A stretch of 64,000 nt of DNA from positions 44,749,967 to 44,813,966 of the forward strand of contig CM055096.1 in assembly GCA_029204225.1 (NCBI GenBank), read 5' to 3'. The notes below the pieces were generated by a model, which searched no databases, was not told the origin of the DNA, and was given only the letters and a program-made list of their open reading frames with translations. Shown here piece after piece: positions 45,778 through 58,660 of this stretch (its first letter is position 1; the number at the start of each line of letters is the position of its first letter). Made by a program: the position numbers and the translations under genes. Source of the stretch: Diphasiastrum complanatum (Eukaryota; Streptophyta; Lycopodiopsida; Lycopodiales; Lycopodiaceae).

Positions 45778-48474
45778 TAACAAGCACTCCGTTTGCTACT
45801 TATTAAGTATCAAGATTGTTTTGCATGGACTTATCAAGATTTGAAGGGTATTCCGACATCAGTCATTGAACATACCATACCTTTAGTACCTGATGCAGTA
45901 CCAAAGGTTACAAAGTTCTATCGTTGCAATTCTAGTGTGCAGATCTGATAAAGAAAGAACTTTAGAGATTGCTTGACGCCGATTTCATTTATGAGATTGA
46001 GCATACCGAATGGATTTCACCGATTGTCATTGTTCCTAAGAAAAATGAGAAATTGCGAATCTGTGTGAATCTCAAAGCATTGAAGAAAGTGACACGGAAG
46101 GATCACTTTCCATTACCTTTTACTGAAAGCATTTTGGATCGCCTTGCTGGAGCGGAAGCTTATAGTTTCTTGGATGGATTTAGTGGTTACAACCAGGTTA
46201 AGATTGCACTTGCCGATCGTCACAAAACTGCTTTTGCAACAGAATGGGGCACCTATGCTTACAAAGTAATGCCATTTGGACTCTGTAATGCACCAAGTTC
46301 ATTCCAAGGAGTAATGCAATTTGTCTTTAAATATTATCTGCAGAAATTTCTTGAAATTTACTTGGACGACTTGGGAGTTCATAGTACAGATACAGACCAA
46401 CTGGATCGATTGGAGAAAGTCTTTGAAAGATGCCGCAAATATCAGATTTCTCTAAATCCAGAAAAATGCCAGATATGGGTTTCTCACGGAGTGGTGCTTG
46501 GACATGTGATATCAAGACATGGTCACCGATTACTCTAAGATCAAAGTTATTGTGGAATTGCCACCGCCAGCAACAATTCGAGGAGTTTATGTGTTTATGG
46601 GTCATGCGAACTACTATCAAATTTTTATTATCTTCTTTGCGAATTTAGCACGACCTATATACAAATTAACTATTGTTCCTATTTGGACAGTAGAGGCGTT
46701 AGAAGCCTTTGAAAAGTTAAAAAAAGCATTATCTTCAGCACCAATACTACGTTTTCCATATTGGACATTAGAGTTTCATGTTCATACGGACGTCTCAAAA
46801 TACGTCATTGGATCAGTTTTGACGCAACCAGGTGACTATAAGAAGGATTATCCTATACGATTCGCAAGCAGACAGCTTACAGATCCAGAGAAGAATTATT
46901 CAACAACAGAACGTGAAGCGCTAGCCATGATTTTTTCTGTTCAAAAATTTCGTCACTATCTCATGAAAACGCACTTTGCATTTTATACGGATCATCAACC
47001 GTTACTTTACTTGGTAAATAAGACGTGTAATACTGGACGTATTGCAAGATGGTTATTATTATTGACTGAATTTGACTTTCAAATTGTGGTCAGAAAGGGG
47101 AAGCAACATTATCTAGCCGATCATGTTTCACGAATTGAATCCGCACCAGTTAATACTGAAGTGGATGATGAACTGCCAGATGCTGTGTTGTTCTATGTTG
47201 AAGCAGTACCTAAGTGGGCGGCAGATATTGTTGAGTACCTGATGCTAGGACAACCGAATGACTCTTTGACAAAAGTACAGAAAAGACAATTGATTCATAA
47301 GGCTCAATCTTATCAATTGCTTGCTAGATAATTGTATCGTCGTGGATCAGATAATATTTTACGAAGATGTGTTTTACCGCATGAAGTACCAGATCTAATC
47401 ATGTTTTCACATGATGGCATGGGCGGAGGACACTTCTCTACAGATATTACTATTCGCAAGCTTTTGCAATCCGGTTGTTGGTGGCCTATGCTTCATAAGG
47501 ACACTGAAAATTTTATTCAGACATGTGATGTCTGCCAGCGAGCACGACGGCCTACTCGACAAAATTATGAACCCTTACATCCGGTTTTATCGCAAGCACC
47601 GTTTGAAAAATGGGGACTGGATTATGTTGGTCCTATTCATCCCGTTGCTCAAGGATCTCGAGCCCGATACAGTATCGTCGCAACTGATTATATGACCAAG
47701 TGGGTTGAAGCCAAAGCTATCAAAGTAGCTGATGCGAAATCTACAACTAAGTTTCTATATGGAAATATTATAGTCAGATTTGGATGTCCGATCGAAATTG
47801 TCAATGATCGGGGTACACATTTTGTTAATCAAACAATAAAGTATTTACTGATTTTTTTTTTTGTTATACACATATTTAGTACTCCCTATTGTCCCAGATG
47901 GAATGGCCAAGCTGAATCTTCCAATAAGATTCTCTGCACCATTATGACAAAGATAGTTGAAGCGAGTCGGTCTGATTGGGAACATAAACTATATGTAGCA
48001 TTATGGGCATTTAGAACCGCTTACAAAAATAGTACAAATCAAACACCTTTTCAATTGGTTTATGGTCAAGATGTTGTTATGCCAATTGAATTTTTAATCC
48101 CATCTTTACGCATAACAACAAGAGAACGATTAAATGATGATCAGTCTTTACAACTTCGCCACAATGCGTTGCACAAATTATGTGAAACCCGATTGATGGC
48201 AGTTCATGCCTTAGCAGTAGAGAAAGCTCGTCGCAAGACATGGCACGATCGGCGATTGCATAAGAAAGATCTGGAAGCAGGAGATTTTGCATTGATGTAC
48301 AAAACCAAGCTGATCAAGGGTAAGTTGAAGTTTACTGGGGAAGGCCCGTATAAAGTGAATGAAATCCTGAACTATGGCGTAGTAATTCTTGAGCACTTGG
48401 ATGGAAAACGATTTGATACTCCGATAAATGACAGCCGATTACGCAAGTTTCGGCAGCCTGCTCCGCCAGTTTAG
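45778..48474 (+). mobile_element. Element C: reverse transcriptase, RNase H, integrase
   Basis: The best-preserved pol in the window. RT (45800-46650): DCFAWTYQDLKGIPTS, WISPIVIVPKKNEKLRIC, YNQVKIALADRHKTAF, MPFGLCNAPSSFQ and the catalytic YLDD (about 46361). RNase H (46770-47130): HTDVSKYVIGSVL, TEREALAM, YTDHQPLLYL. Integrase (47332-48474): zinc region HDGMGGGH and CDVC, DDE blocks LDYVGPIHP, NDRGTHFVN and NGQAESSN, and a C-terminal GEGPYKVNEILNYG block. Only a few lesions: frameshifts near 45950 and 46530 and a TAG at 47329-47331. There is no ORF3 downstream. Confidence 0.92.
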
Positions 48475-48627
48475 CAAGCCTGATCTCAATATATTTTTTC
48501 ATTTTATTTGTTTTCAATTTTTTGTTTTCAGTATTTAATTTGCTGACTTTTTTTTGGAAAAAGACAGTTGAAAAAAAAAAAAACTCGAAAATGCGGAAGG
48601 TCAAAAAATTGCAAAGGGCTGAACAAG

Positions 48628-48662
<35 letters not shown>

Positions 48663-49270
48663 CAAAAAATTACAACGAATTGATAAAATTTCAAAGGGGC
48701 AAAAAATTGCAAAGGGTTGGAAAATTTTCAAAAAGTCGAAAAGCGGTAGAGGGTAAAAAAAAACCTCAAAGGAATGAAAAATCTTGAAAGGGATCGAAAG
48801 AATTGGAAAGGAATCGAGAAAACGTCAAAGAGACGCAAAACTGTACAGGGATCGAAAAATTAAGGGTCAAATGGAGGGTGGCGAATGCAATGAAAAGTGA
48901 GGGTTGTTGGATGCAATGAGGGTCGTCATATGCAAGATTCCAAAAATTCCGAAAAATAGGAAAATTGAAAATTAGAAAATACCAAAAAACTCAAAAAATA
49001 GGAAAACTCAAAAAACCAGAAAATTACGAAATCTCAAAAAATCCGAACAAGTCAAAAATCTAAAAATAGTGAAAAGCTTGAAAAATGAGGACAAACTCGA
49101 GAACTCAAATTTTTTTTAAAAGGGATGCCATAGAGGATTAGGACAGTGAATGCAAAAATGGGTGGCGGATGGAAAGTGGCGGATGCAAATTGCAGAGGGA
49201 GCGTTAGATGCAAATGCAGAGTGTCGGATGTAAATTTTTTATGGATGCAATGCATACAGGTGGCATCAAA
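48475..49270. other. Low-complexity tract after element C, with a G32 run
   Basis: The first ~90 bp resemble the sequence after integrase in element B. After that come irregular words such as TCAAAAAATT, GGAAAATT and TCGAAAA. A run of 32 G lies at 48630-48661. No gene. GGATGCAA words begin near 48880 and lead into the minisatellite. Confidence 0.7.
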
Positions 49271-49678
49271 TGGAAATGATTGGCGGATGCAGAAGGGGAT
49301 GGAGTGTCAGATGCAAAGTGGAAGTGGTTGACGTCAGATGAAAATGATTGGTGGATGTAGAAGGGGATGGAGTGTCGGATTCAAAGTAGAAGTGGTTGGC
49401 GTCAGATAAAAATGATTGGCAGATGCAGAAGGAGATGGAGTGTCGGATGAAAAGTGAAAGTGGTTGGCGTCAGATGGAAATGATTAGCTGATGCAGAAGG
49501 GGATGGAGTGTCGGATGCAAAGTGGAAGTGGTTGGCGTCAGATGGAAATGATTGGCGGATGCAGAAGGGGATGAAGTGTCAGATGCAAAGTGGAAGTGGT
49601 TGGCGTCAGATGGAAATAATTGGCGGATGTAGAAGAGGATGGAGTGTCGGATGCAAAGTGAAAGTGGTTGGTCGGACA
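49271..49678. repeat. Minisatellite, six copies of 68 bp
   Basis: Six tandem units each begin TGGAAATGATTGG (or a close variant), contain GGATGCAGAAGGGGATGG and AGTGTCGGATGCAAAGTGG, and end GGTTGGCGTCAGA. The period is exactly 68 bp throughout; units differ at a few positions each. Confidence 0.95.
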
Positions 49679-50531
49679 CAACAGTAATGCAGAGTGAAAT
49701 GTTGAGATTGGTCAGATGTTATGCGTGGAATGCAGTAATAAACGGAGTGGCGGATGCAAACAAGATACAAACTCGTGGGCTTCAGATCTAAGAGCTCGTC
49801 GGATGCAAACTCAAAAAATTCGAGAAACTTGAAAAACTCAGAAAAATGCGAATTGTGTCGGATGCAACTGGGAATTCTCTATCGGATGCAATTGTTAAGG
49901 TTGTTCGTCGGATGGAATGTTTGACTCGAAAACTCAAACATCGGTGCAACGATGGGTTTTCAAAAAGTTTGGTGTGAGATCGTATAGATGTAAATCATTA
50001 GAGGTGTTTTGAAATGATTTTAATCTGACAGACAATGTAGAATGCGTGCGTGTGGGGAATATGAATGCAGGACAACAAGCAACACAAACAGATTAGTTTC
50101 AAGAAATGTGGGATAGTAGTGTGGCAATTGTTTCCTTGAACATTTTTTGGTAAAATGTGGTATGAATTTCTAAGCTTAGGAACTCGAAAAATTCTATAGA
50201 ACTTGTCAATTGCTCCCATCTCCATCCATCAACAATCCCTTCACAAAAAAACCCATGTCCAATCCCTCCTCGATTTTTGATATCTTCTATTCTTAATCTG
50301 CCTTCAACTGCCTTCAACCGCACGACACACAACCATTTTTCTCGAAATCTATCTCCTTGGTACCATACTTCGTGGAAGTAGCATACTTTGTGGAAGTAGT
50401 AGTATATCTAGCGTTCCTCAGTGTATTACAAAGAAGAAGAAGGAAGATCGCGACCAGTTTAACACATGTTTTTTTATTTTATAGAAAATGTTCCGACCCA
50501 AAAGGGTCCCACAGAATGGGTTTCTAAGGGA

Positions 50532-50532
<1 letters not shown>
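49679..50532. other. Spacer
   Basis: GGATGCAA words persist to about 49890. After that there is non-coding DNA with no recognisable gene. Confidence 0.5.

Positions 50533-50597
<65 letters not shown>
50533..50597. repeat. (AC)n microsatellite
   Basis: Uninterrupted run of about 65 bp. Confidence 0.97.
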
Positions 50598-50599
<2 letters not shown>

Positions 50600-51189
50600 A
50601 CAAATCACTTAAGACTTTATAAATAAATAATGTCCACAACTTATATGCGACATCAAACCACATATTTACATTTGTCACTCATTATAAATCACAACATTCT
50701 TTTAAACACATGGTCATTTTATACCAACCATATTAAATCATCTACTTGTCTTATATCAAATCCAAATATAATTAATACTCATTTGTCCCTTTTACAAAAT
50801 CATCAAAATCTTCAAAGAAAACATGGTCCTCTTGTACCCAAAATATGTCATATTACTCACATGCTTTTTCCTTAAAAATTCATGGAAAAAAAAGCCTTGT
50901 CACTCCTTATATTTCTCCTTCAAAACAAATTTATAAAATAAGAGTCAAATCACTTTTTTAGTACCATAATTTGTCTTTTTGACAAACCACTCGCTATATG
51001 ACACCTATTAGGCCATGCTCACAGATTTTTTGGCAAAAAAAACTGTGTAGCACGTGGCAAAAAGTTCCGTGACAGAGCCACGCGACAATTGAAATAAAAA
51101 AATCTCACACACACATACTATTTTTCATTTTTCACATTTCATATCTTTCCAAGTTCTTTTCACAACTTTTTATTTTTCTCTCAATAGTC

Positions 51190-51447
51190 ATGTCTGCTAG
51201 CGGTAGCAAAGCATCAAGGAGGAGGCCAAGATCATCTTCCGGTGGAAGAGGACAAGCCTCGGGATCAAATTTCTATCAAGTGCGAGATTTTTATACTACG
51301 CTATCTTCCGAGGAAAGGCAAAGGATGAAAGCCCTTTGTCAATCCCATTTGTTTGTGAATGTGTATGTAGAGGGCATCTGCTTCCTTTGTGGAAGAAAGT
51401 ATGGGAGGAAACCAAGGAGGACAAGATTCGGCTTCAGACAACGATGA
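51190..51447 (+). CDS. Small open frame, 85 aa, unrecognised
   Basis: ATG at 51190. The protein begins with a Ser/Arg/Gly-rich segment (SRRRPRSSSGGRG), then YQVRDFYTTLSSEERQRM, and ends with a CFLCGRKYGRK Cys pair and an Arg-rich tail. It is preceded by a C/T-rich, AT-rich stretch and followed by AT-rich DNA. Family unknown. A fragment of a transposon gag or chance are both possible. Confidence 0.2.
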   Translation: MSASGSKASRRRPRSSSGGRGQASGSNFYQVRDFYTTLSSEERQRMKALCQSHLFVNVYVEGICFLCGRKYGRKPRRTRFGFRQR

Positions 51448-52184
<737 letters not shown>

Positions 52185-52269
52185 AGCTTCTCTTCAAGAA
52201 TCACAAAATCGATTTGCAAATACAGTCGGGGCCCTCAATTTTGTCATTTTGCGAGTTTTTTTTTTGTTC

Positions 52270-52700
52270 CAAAATTTCTGCGTGGCAGTGCATTGCAAAA
52301 AAAATTCAGAACATTTGCCACGCGTGGCAGGAGGGAGCTCTCTGGAAAAATTTGCTACGCGTGACAAAATTCTCAAAAAAAATCAATAGCATTTTGCCAC
52401 ACATGGCATAAGCGAGGTTGTTGGAAAAGTTTGCCTGGCAAATTTCTAAATTTTTTTTTAGGTGTGGCAATGCCACGCGTGGCACTGCCACGCATATTCG
52501 AAATTTGATTTGCCCCCCCCCCCCCCCCAGCCCCCCAAATCTGTTTGGAGGAAGGGTCGGTGATGGAAAATTTTGACGGCGTGGCAGTGCCACACGTTCA
52601 TTGCCACGCAGTTTGCCACACGATTGCCACATACATTGCCATGCGCGAGCTGACGGGTCAAATCTGGTCTTGATCTTATGTGCATGGCAATGGGCGTGGC
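52270..52700. repeat. Cluster of GCCACGCGTGGC-type palindromes
   Basis: TGCCACGCGTGGCA occurs exactly at 52471-52484, and TTGCCACGCGTGGCAG at 52315-52330. Partial forms (GTGGCAGTGCCAC at 52581-52593, TTGCCACACATGGCA, TTGCCACGCA, TGGGCGTGGCAA) fill the region. A C16 run lies at 52513-52528. Similar CACGTGGCA words occur at about 51050-51090. Confidence 0.75.
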
Positions 52701-52739
52701 AATGGACTGATATTTGTAGTTGTGATTACCTCCTATTCA

Positions 52740-54812
52740 CCTCAGTCAAATGGACTTGTTGAGAGAAAGAACAGAACCTTAGTCTAAGTGTATGCTTTTT
52801 CATGTGACACTTCCAAAAGTCTTATGGGCTGAAGCTGTTTCCACTATAACTGATATCCAGAATAGATGCCCGACTAAAGGTCTCTTAGACAAAATACCAT
52901 ATGAAGTTTGGATAGGCTCCAAACCTTCATTATCGAATCTACGCATTTTTGGATGTATCACTTATAAGTTGTATGATCCTATCGAGTCAAAGATATTCAC
53001 CAGTCGTGATATCATCTTTATCGAAGATAAGTTTGTTGACCTCAAAGGTAAGGGCAAAGCTCATATAGTTGAACTATTGGATGTTCTTGAACTATCGAAC
53101 ACTTATATTCCCAAGTCGACTATTCCTATTGCAGATTCTAGCTCGTCCATTTCCGACGAACAACTTATCAAGAAGATCGACAAGAGAACGCAGACCACCT
53201 ACAAGGTATATCGACAAGTATGCAGCTTATCTTGTTCAAGAGCTAACTATTATCGAAGAGGCACTTAGTCAGCCTGATTCCGATCTTTGGAAAGAAGGTA
53301 TGGATAGAGAGTATTCATCTCTTATCAAGAACCAGACTTGGACTATTGTCGAATTGCCTGCCAACAGAAATGTAGTTGATTGCAAATGGATATTCAAAAT
53401 CTAATACAAGGCAAATGGAAGCATCAATCGAAGAAAAGCTCAACTTGTTGCGACAAGATTTTCTTAGGTACATAATGTCAACTACACTGAGACTTTCAGT
53501 CCAATAGTTAAACATTCATCAAACTTCTATTGTCATTTACTACTGCAGCGGATTTAGAGGTACATCCAAATGGACGTACATACATCACATGTTAATGGAG
53601 TTACCGAAGAAGATATTTACATGATGCAACCCAAAGGTTATAATATTGAAACTCCACAAAGCACTTTATGGCCTGAAGCAATCTGCTAGAGCATAGTTTC
53701 AAAGGATCAACACTTTTTTTTATCGATCACAACTAGAAACCAAGCACTTCAGACTCTAATGTCTACTTCAAGTCAGTGCAACAATTTTTTTATTATTATC
53801 ACTTTGTATGTGGATGACACACTACTTTTCAGCAACAATATCGATTCAATAAAAGAAGCTAAATCAATGTTGTTTTCAAAATTCAATATGACCGATCTGG
53901 CCGAAGCTCATTACTGGCTAGGTATTCAAATCCAAAGAGACACAAAGCGAAAATTGATTTACGTTACTCAACAAAGATACATTCACAATATGTTAATCAT
54001 ATATAATCTGATGAATTGCAAATTAGCCCACTCACCGATGGACCCAAGACTCAAATTGTCAAAGGACCAATGTCCTTAGACGATCGAAGAGAAGGAGCGG
54101 ATGTGTGAGTATCCTTATCATTCGATAATAGGATCTCTTATGTATGCAATGATTTGTACCAGACTAGACATAACTTTTGCAGTCAGTTCCTTAAGTTAGT
54201 TATGACTAATCCTGATATTACACATTGGAAGACTCTTATTAGAGTTTTGAGATTTATTGAAGCTACTATGGACTTGTGCATTTGTTAGGGAACAATCGAC
54301 AACAACAAACTCAATATTTTCAATGGTTATTCAAATGCAAGTTGGGCAGGAGACGTAGACACTCTTAAATCCACATCTGGATTTAAATTCTTCCTCAACA
54401 ACGGTCCTATTTCATGGAACAGTCACAAGCAAACTTCGATAGCTTTATCTTCCACTGAATCAGAGTATATTGCAGCCTCTCAAGCTACAAAGGAAGCATT
54501 ATGGTTGAGAAACTTACTTTCAAATGTTTGTTTGAAACAATATGCTCCGACAACTTTATTTTGTGATGATCAAATTGCTATTGCTTTATCAACCAACCCT
54601 AGATTTCATTATAGGAGTAAGCACATTGAAATTAAGTATTACTATGTCAGAAACAAAGTTCTCGACAAAGAGGTAAACTTGCAGTACTGTGTTGACACAA
54701 GATATGACAACTGATGTTTTTACTAAGGCACTAAGCTTGAATGCACACATAAAGTTTTGTGCAGAACTAAGTTTGAAGGTCAAGGCATTCATGGATTCAG
54801 ATTAAGGGGGAG
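52740..54812 (+). mobile_element. Ty1/copia pol relic ending at its polypurine tract
   Basis: Plus-strand pieces: integrase core end (YSPQSNGLVERKNRTL-like, 52745), LPKVLWAEAVSTI and LRIFGCITYKLYDP. RT start (SLIKNQTWTIVELPANRN, VDCKWIFKI, near 53320-53400). RT active site YVDDTLLFSNN (about 53806) and HYWLGIQIQRD. RNase H (ASWAGDVDTLKSTSGF, ALSSTESEYIAAS, LFCDDQIAIALS, RSKHIEIKYYYVR, 54340-54650). Ends TDVFTKAL and the purine tract AAGGGGGAG. Stops and frameshifts, including a gap around 53410-53755, make it inactive. Confidence 0.9.
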
Positions 54813-55515
54813 TGTTGGATAATTCTATTATCGGGAGTGATTCATCTGAATAATCGATCTCTAATCTATATCCATTTCATTATCCAATTTTGCAGCTTTA
54901 TTCATGGTTCTACACAGTCTACAGAAATACTCAGGAATCGCTCAACAGGTGGCTCTGACATATCGGATAACCTCCAACATATCGGATAACTCTGACAAAA
55001 GTCAAAGGAGTTGAACATGTTGAAGGATGACAGTTACTGTTCCACCTGATATGAAGCTAAAAAATTGTCCTAATTGCTTTGCAAGTAAATTTTCGGGAAG
55101 TCCTAACTGGATGGATGACAGCGCATTATGGCTAACTGATAATTACGATCTACGACCTGATTAGCTGTCCTACCGGATAAGCTTGAACTGGTTTAGTATA
55201 AATAACTGATCATAAAAGACTTCTATAGGCTCTAGAAAGTTTTTCAGAGTGTTATTAGCACTTATTGCTTAATAGCAGAAGTGCATTAGACAGAGTTTTC
55301 AACTACTCAGAGATAGCTTAGAGTACGCGGTTTCATCCGCTATTGCTTTGTGCTCTCATCATCTGATTTGTACATGCTACTTACTAAATCAATCTATCTT
55401 CTTAATTGCGTTTAGTATCATGTCAAAATGTATGCTTCTCTGTAGTCATTTGTAATTGATGAATCCCTTATTGTTTCGTCTAATCAGTTGAATACTTCAA
55501 CGTTGCAATATTCTA
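54813..55515 (+). repeat. 3' LTR of the copia relic
   Basis: Begins TGTTGGATAATT immediately after the purine tract. TATAAATA at 55197-55204 is a likely promoter TATA box. The 3' end is not certain, as no second LTR is present. Confidence 0.55.
55197..55204 (+). promoter_or_regulatory. TATA box in the copia LTR
   Basis: TATAAATA about 390 bp into the LTR, in the sense of the element. Confidence 0.45.
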
Positions 55516-55759
55516 TACATCACTTCGCACTCTAATATGTTTGGCTACCGAATCACTTTAGCGCTAATGATTTCAAAGTTAGTTGGTAAAAGATCAAAAT
55601 GACGATTGTCATTATAGCTCTGTTTGATTTATGATAGGTGTAGTCATGCATAAGGAAGAAAGATCATTCTGCTACACTCGATAGTTCGTCCATATACTTC
55701 GGATTATCGAATCGACTCTTTCTTTCTTCCAAAAGGAAAGCTTGCGGTGGCCAATCTAT

Positions 55760-56810
55760 TGGAGTAGTAAATAAGATTCCATATAAGTTCTCAAGGTTCA
55801 TTGCTCTTTGGATTATGATTTCCTATATCACCTTTGTTTTATACATGAGCACAAGATCTGCGAGTTGAAGATCTTTCTTGTGAAGGTGTCAATCGTGCCT
55901 TTCGACATAATCTTTTTGTAGCCAAATCTTGAACTACCGACAGACATGTTATGCACAACTTGTGTACTACTTTTATGTCTTTATTGGAGCGATTTAGCTT
56001 CATCCAAGTGTTTTTTTTTCAATCCTCAAATAGGGTAATTTCCATTGACATCATTGTATTTTGATCATACACCAGTTGAAAAGGCGTGTGGTTGGTACTA
56101 GCTTTCAAACACAATTTTAAATGCCCATAGAGCTACATGGAATTTGCAATCTCAATCCAATCGACTTGCTTTCCTTTGTTTTGATGCGAATAGAACATGA
56201 AATCTTAGTAAAAGATTCTACTTGGCCATTGATGATAACTTGGTCATGGACCTAGTGTCATCTACGTGCACTACCTTTGCTTCTACCCACTTGGTGAGAT
56301 GGGTACACTTTTGGGGTCAATAAAACCCCTACAACGTATTTCAATTCATTTGTATGCACATGGAACTCAATGTCCAATTGGGAGGTCTTAAGATAGGTAC
56401 TAAAATAAGTGTCTCATTTAGCTCCTGAAAAACATTCAAAGCTTCAGTTGTCTAATTTGGATCAATTTCCAACATGTAAATGTGATGTGCTAGATCTAAA
56501 AATGCTGGTATGAATATTCTGTAATAGTTGGCATGTCCCATAAATGTGTACTCTTTGGTTGTTCCCAATGGTGAAAGATACAAGATGATTTGCACAATTG
56601 ATAGATTGGTTATCGTACAACATTGAGATACAATATGGCCCAAAATGAGATTGTCACCCAAATTTAACATTTTTTTTGGGGTTAGAGGTATCTTAAATTT
56701 TTACAATTGGGAAAACACTTTTTCAAGATGAGTAAGGTATTCCTCATTAGTTCCACCCACGCAAAGATCATCCAAGAAAATCTTTAAAATTTGCTTCATG
56801 TAGTGTAAGG
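55760..56810 (-). mobile_element. Ty3/gypsy pol relic (RT and integrase pieces)
   Basis: Minus strand: RT active-site region LKIFLDDLCVGG (about 56770), then NLILGHIVSQC, TFMGHANYYRIFIPAFLDLA (56452-56670), then a jump to integrase pieces (LTKWVEAKVVHVDD-like near 56280, and HVALWAFKI-like near 56130). Many frameshifts, and RNase H is largely missing. Confidence 0.7.
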
Positions 56811-57880
56811 AAAAGTACCTCCAAGGTCCTGCTTACAAGACACACACAAAGAACCACCCAATCAACAACTCCTTGATCCTAGGACTCAAAGCAAGATTAG
56901 GTTGATCCAATACAGACATTCCAGACTCAACGCTATGATCAAACTTACTCCTATCCCAAACAAAACCACTGAATGAATTCTATTTTGAAGATTAAGATCT
57001 AGTATTAAGCAATTATTCCCAAGGATTTCCAAAAACCCCTAACTGCAAAATACATTTTTAAAACCCACTCACCACCCCTAGCATCCACTCTACTTTCTCC
57101 CTTAGGATCTTGAGTCCCCTGAAACTCTCATTTTACTAAAGGCACAAAGAAGGTATAGAGACATAGTAAATGTAAAATGAATTACTATAGGAAAAAGTCT
57201 AAAAAAATTCATTTCGATGAGCAAGTCATCCTATAACTGGATTGAATACGTAAAAATCATCATAAATGTGTAATAGCACTAAATCGAATTTTTGCCTATA
57301 CTCAAACACATGATTAACCTCATGAAACAAATTCAATCTTTTAACTTTAAACAGTTTCTATCACTTAACCACTTTTCTAATAAAAAAATTGGACCGTTTT
57401 CCTTCTATTAACCAGCTTGGCATTACTCCGCCGTCAATGTCAATAAGCTATCAAAACTCATGATATGAAATTACATGAATGGGAATGCCTCAAATTGGAA
57501 TTTCAACAACTCTTAAACTGTACCCATTGAAATTCCTTTGCTTGGATAAAGAGTCCAACAACATTCATTCTGTTTGGCCATTTCATATTATTTGACATTT
57601 TGATACAGGTTGTTTTGAGTTACTAATGATCAGTAAGTGGTTGCATGATAGCATTGTCCAAAAAACATGTTTCTGAAGGTTTTTCTTGCTTTTTGATGCA
57701 TACAATTGATGGAACGCTTAGAAACTTTGCATGCATGTTCTCCAACATCCTTTGTGTTGGAATTCTAATTCCACTTCAACCATTCTATCCAATCGCCACC
57801 GTTATTTTTTGCTCTTGACTTTGAAAAACAGTTTGGGCCCAATGGGCTCTCCTCTTAGCAACCTTAGCATCTACATTTAT
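56811..57880. other. Non-coding DNA upstream of COG2, partly repeat
   Basis: 56960-57190 is the second copy of the diverged repeat also at 500-780. No gene seen. The COG2 promoter should lie in the last part, but no clear TATA box was found. Confidence 0.4.
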
Positions 57881-57955
57881 AGCTCTCGTTATTAAGGCTG
57901 CCCTTATTTTTAAGGTCATTAAAGTCTCTCCTTCCCACTAAACTTACATGTGATT

Positions 57956-57962
<7 letters not shown>

Positions 57963-58009
<47 letters not shown>

Positions 58010-58028
58010 CGATCGGTCGATCGATCGA
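57963..58028. repeat. (CT)n with a GATC-rich tail, COG2 5' leader
   Basis: (CT)22 at 57963-58006 followed by CGATCGATCGGTCGATCGAT. CT runs of this kind are common in plant promoters and 5' UTRs. Confidence 0.85.
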
Positions 58029-58177
58029 TGGGGTCGCTGTGCCAGGCTTGATTCTTTGTTGCAATGGAGGTCAGATCTGCTGTTTCTATCACACATTCAT
58101 AGCATAAGTTTTGATTGATCCATTAATCTGAAAGCTGCATTTCCATTGCTGAATTTGTGGGTGCGGGTTGGATAACT

Positions 58178-58660
58178 ATGGCTCCTCCTGCTGAGGCCCC
58201 TGCGTTGCTTCCTGTCTCTGCAGGCACAAGATCTGTGGCCTCTGCATTCTTTGGCGATGACACTGATTCACAGCCGCTGTGGTTCAAGAAAGATGCCTTC
58301 ATGGAGCCTAATTTTGACAGTGAGGCCTACATTGCCGACATGGGGAGGCTGGTCACATTGGACACACTCAAGGCAGAGCTGAGGAGCCATTTTGCAGCTT
58401 TGAAGAATGAGCTGGTGGAGCTTATCAACAGGGACTATACGGATTTTGTGAATCTCAGCACAAAATTGGTGGATATCGATGGGGCAATGATGCGGATGCG
58501 CACGCCACTGCAGGAGCTCAGGGCAAAGCTGGGTTCTGTGAGGGACAGTGTGGCTGTGGCTCTTTCGTTGCTTCAAGATGCGTTGAAGCGGCGCGCCGAA
58601 GCCTCGGGTTCCCGGGAAATTTTGGAGCTTTTGTTGGATACCTCACATGTAGTTTCAAAG
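58178..58660 (+). CDS. COG2: COG2, conserved oligomeric Golgi complex subunit 2, exon 1
   Basis: Starts at the ATG at 58178 (MAPPAEAPALL) and runs 161 codons in phase 0 to a splice donor (TCAAAG/GTTAGA at 58661). The conserved COG2 N-terminus is clear: PLWFKKDAFMEPNFDSEAY, then LRSHFAALKNELVELINRDY, then TDFVNLSTKLVDIDGAM and PLQELRAKL, as in plant and animal COG2. COG2 is part of lobe A of the COG complex, a cytosolic tether that captures retrograde vesicles at the Golgi; this N-terminal helical segment is the part that packs with the other lobe A subunits. Upstream there is a CT-rich leader. The rest of the gene lies beyond the window: I find no second exon in the following 5.3 kb. Confidence 0.92.

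Noticed and set aside
48568-48756. Poly-glycine or poly-proline frames
   Set aside because: Produced by the G32 homopolymer.
49271-49678. CRISPR array
   Set aside because: The units are contiguous without unique spacers, in plant nuclear DNA. It is a minisatellite.
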